Below are positions 63,774 through 64,000 of a DNA stretch of 64,000 nucleotides, piece after piece. Both the position numbers and the translations under genes were made by a program. This stretch comes from Lachnospiraceae bacterium MD329 (GTDB taxonomy: Bacteria; Bacillota; Clostridia; UBA1381), in contig VIQV01000008.1 of assembly GCA_010206265.1 (NCBI GenBank), positions 1 through 64,000 on the forward strand, in the 5' to 3' direction. The stretch's first letter is position 1, and every line of letters begins with the position of its first letter. The notes under the pieces are model-generated. The model had not been told where the DNA came from and made no database searches. It was given only the letters and a program-made list of their open reading frames with translations.

Positions 63774-64000
63774 TTACCCCGTTATTTTAAACATTATTTT
63801 TCTTATTCCATCTCTGTCCTGTTCTGCCGCCATTCTATACAGCTCTTTAATGGCAGCGCCAAGTTCTGCCGCGCTGCTTCCCTGTACCCTAAAAAGCCTT
63901 TCAACCGCGGTTTTTTCAGGTTTTTCAAAATCATAAAATAATTTTTCCGTGAGCTTGTCCCCGTCACGCAGACCTGTAAATTTGATTTTTATATCCTTAT
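63774..64000 (-). CDS. C-terminus of a nucleotide-sugar 4,6-dehydratase/epimerase (CapD/WbpM-like)
   Basis: Only the last 75 residues are in the window. They begin KDIKIKFTGLRDGDKLTEKLFYD, matching the GLRPGEKLYEELL motif near the end of PF02719 enzymes that make sugar nucleotides for capsule or glycans. The usual Pro is Asp here. The tail (LFRVQGSSAAELGAAIKELYRMAAEQ) is helical. The rest lies right of the window. Confidence 0.7.
   Translation of the reverse strand, partial: KDIKIKFTGLRDGDKLTEKLFYDFEKPEKTAVERLFRVQGSSAAELGAAIKELYRMAAEQDRDGIRKIMFKITG

Overview
The window looks like chromosomal DNA of an anaerobic Clostridia-type Firmicute, probably gut-associated. Pointers: TTG and GTG starts behind strong AGGAGG-type ribosome sites, a T-box leader on ileS, an IleRS of the long (about 1,040 residue) type, RecD2 without RecBC in view, lipoprotein substrate-binding proteins, a secreted GH53 galactanase, EutS/EutP, and promoters close to TTGACA-N17-TATAAT. 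The species cannot be named from sequence alone.

Layout. 1-934: end of an integrated element, with the C-terminal part of a tyrosine recombinase running in from the left edge and a 3' half of tRNA-Lys as attachment site. 998-8255: two-component system, ABC ATPase and two tandem FtsX-type permeases. 8274-10841: a Tet(M)-like ribosomal GTPase fused to a Rae1/YacP-like NYN nuclease domain. 10927-14849: promoter, T-box, ileS and cobO. 14850-17580: a small accessory patch with a candidate type I toxin/antitoxin locus, two tandem promoter-rod-terminator RNA units, an XRE regulator, a lipoprotein and an unrecognised protein. 17596-34103 (mostly minus strand): gdhA, GH53 galactanase, a methyltransferase, tRNA-Ser, two secreted proteases that share a C-terminal module, pnp-rpsO-rpmE, folC, recD2 and a PLP decarboxylase. 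34185-37662: nitroreductase, then a TrpXYZ-like ABC transporter behind a leader with regularly spaced NAG triplets and a terminator. 37706-45078: citrate synthase, DJ-1/FAU1/TatD/RNase H operon, tRNA-Trp, secG, mnmG, yesL-like. 45215-46740: an IS110-family insertion with a likely bridge-RNA region. 46821-62391: rluA, a glycolipid glycosyltransferase, MATE, alaS, rodA, rho, potABCD, coaX, ilvE, HAD phosphatase. 62417-64000: orphan eutP/eutS, a DUF1294 protein and the C-terminus of a nucleotide-sugar dehydratase.

Most of the window is ordinary core genome (translation, RNA decay, cell wall, cofactors). The points most worth a second look are the GTPase-nuclease fusion, the 14.85-15.6 kb small-RNA cluster, the TRAP-like leader before the transporter, the IS110 non-coding end, and the protease tail module. 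All functions are read from motifs; no database search was run.
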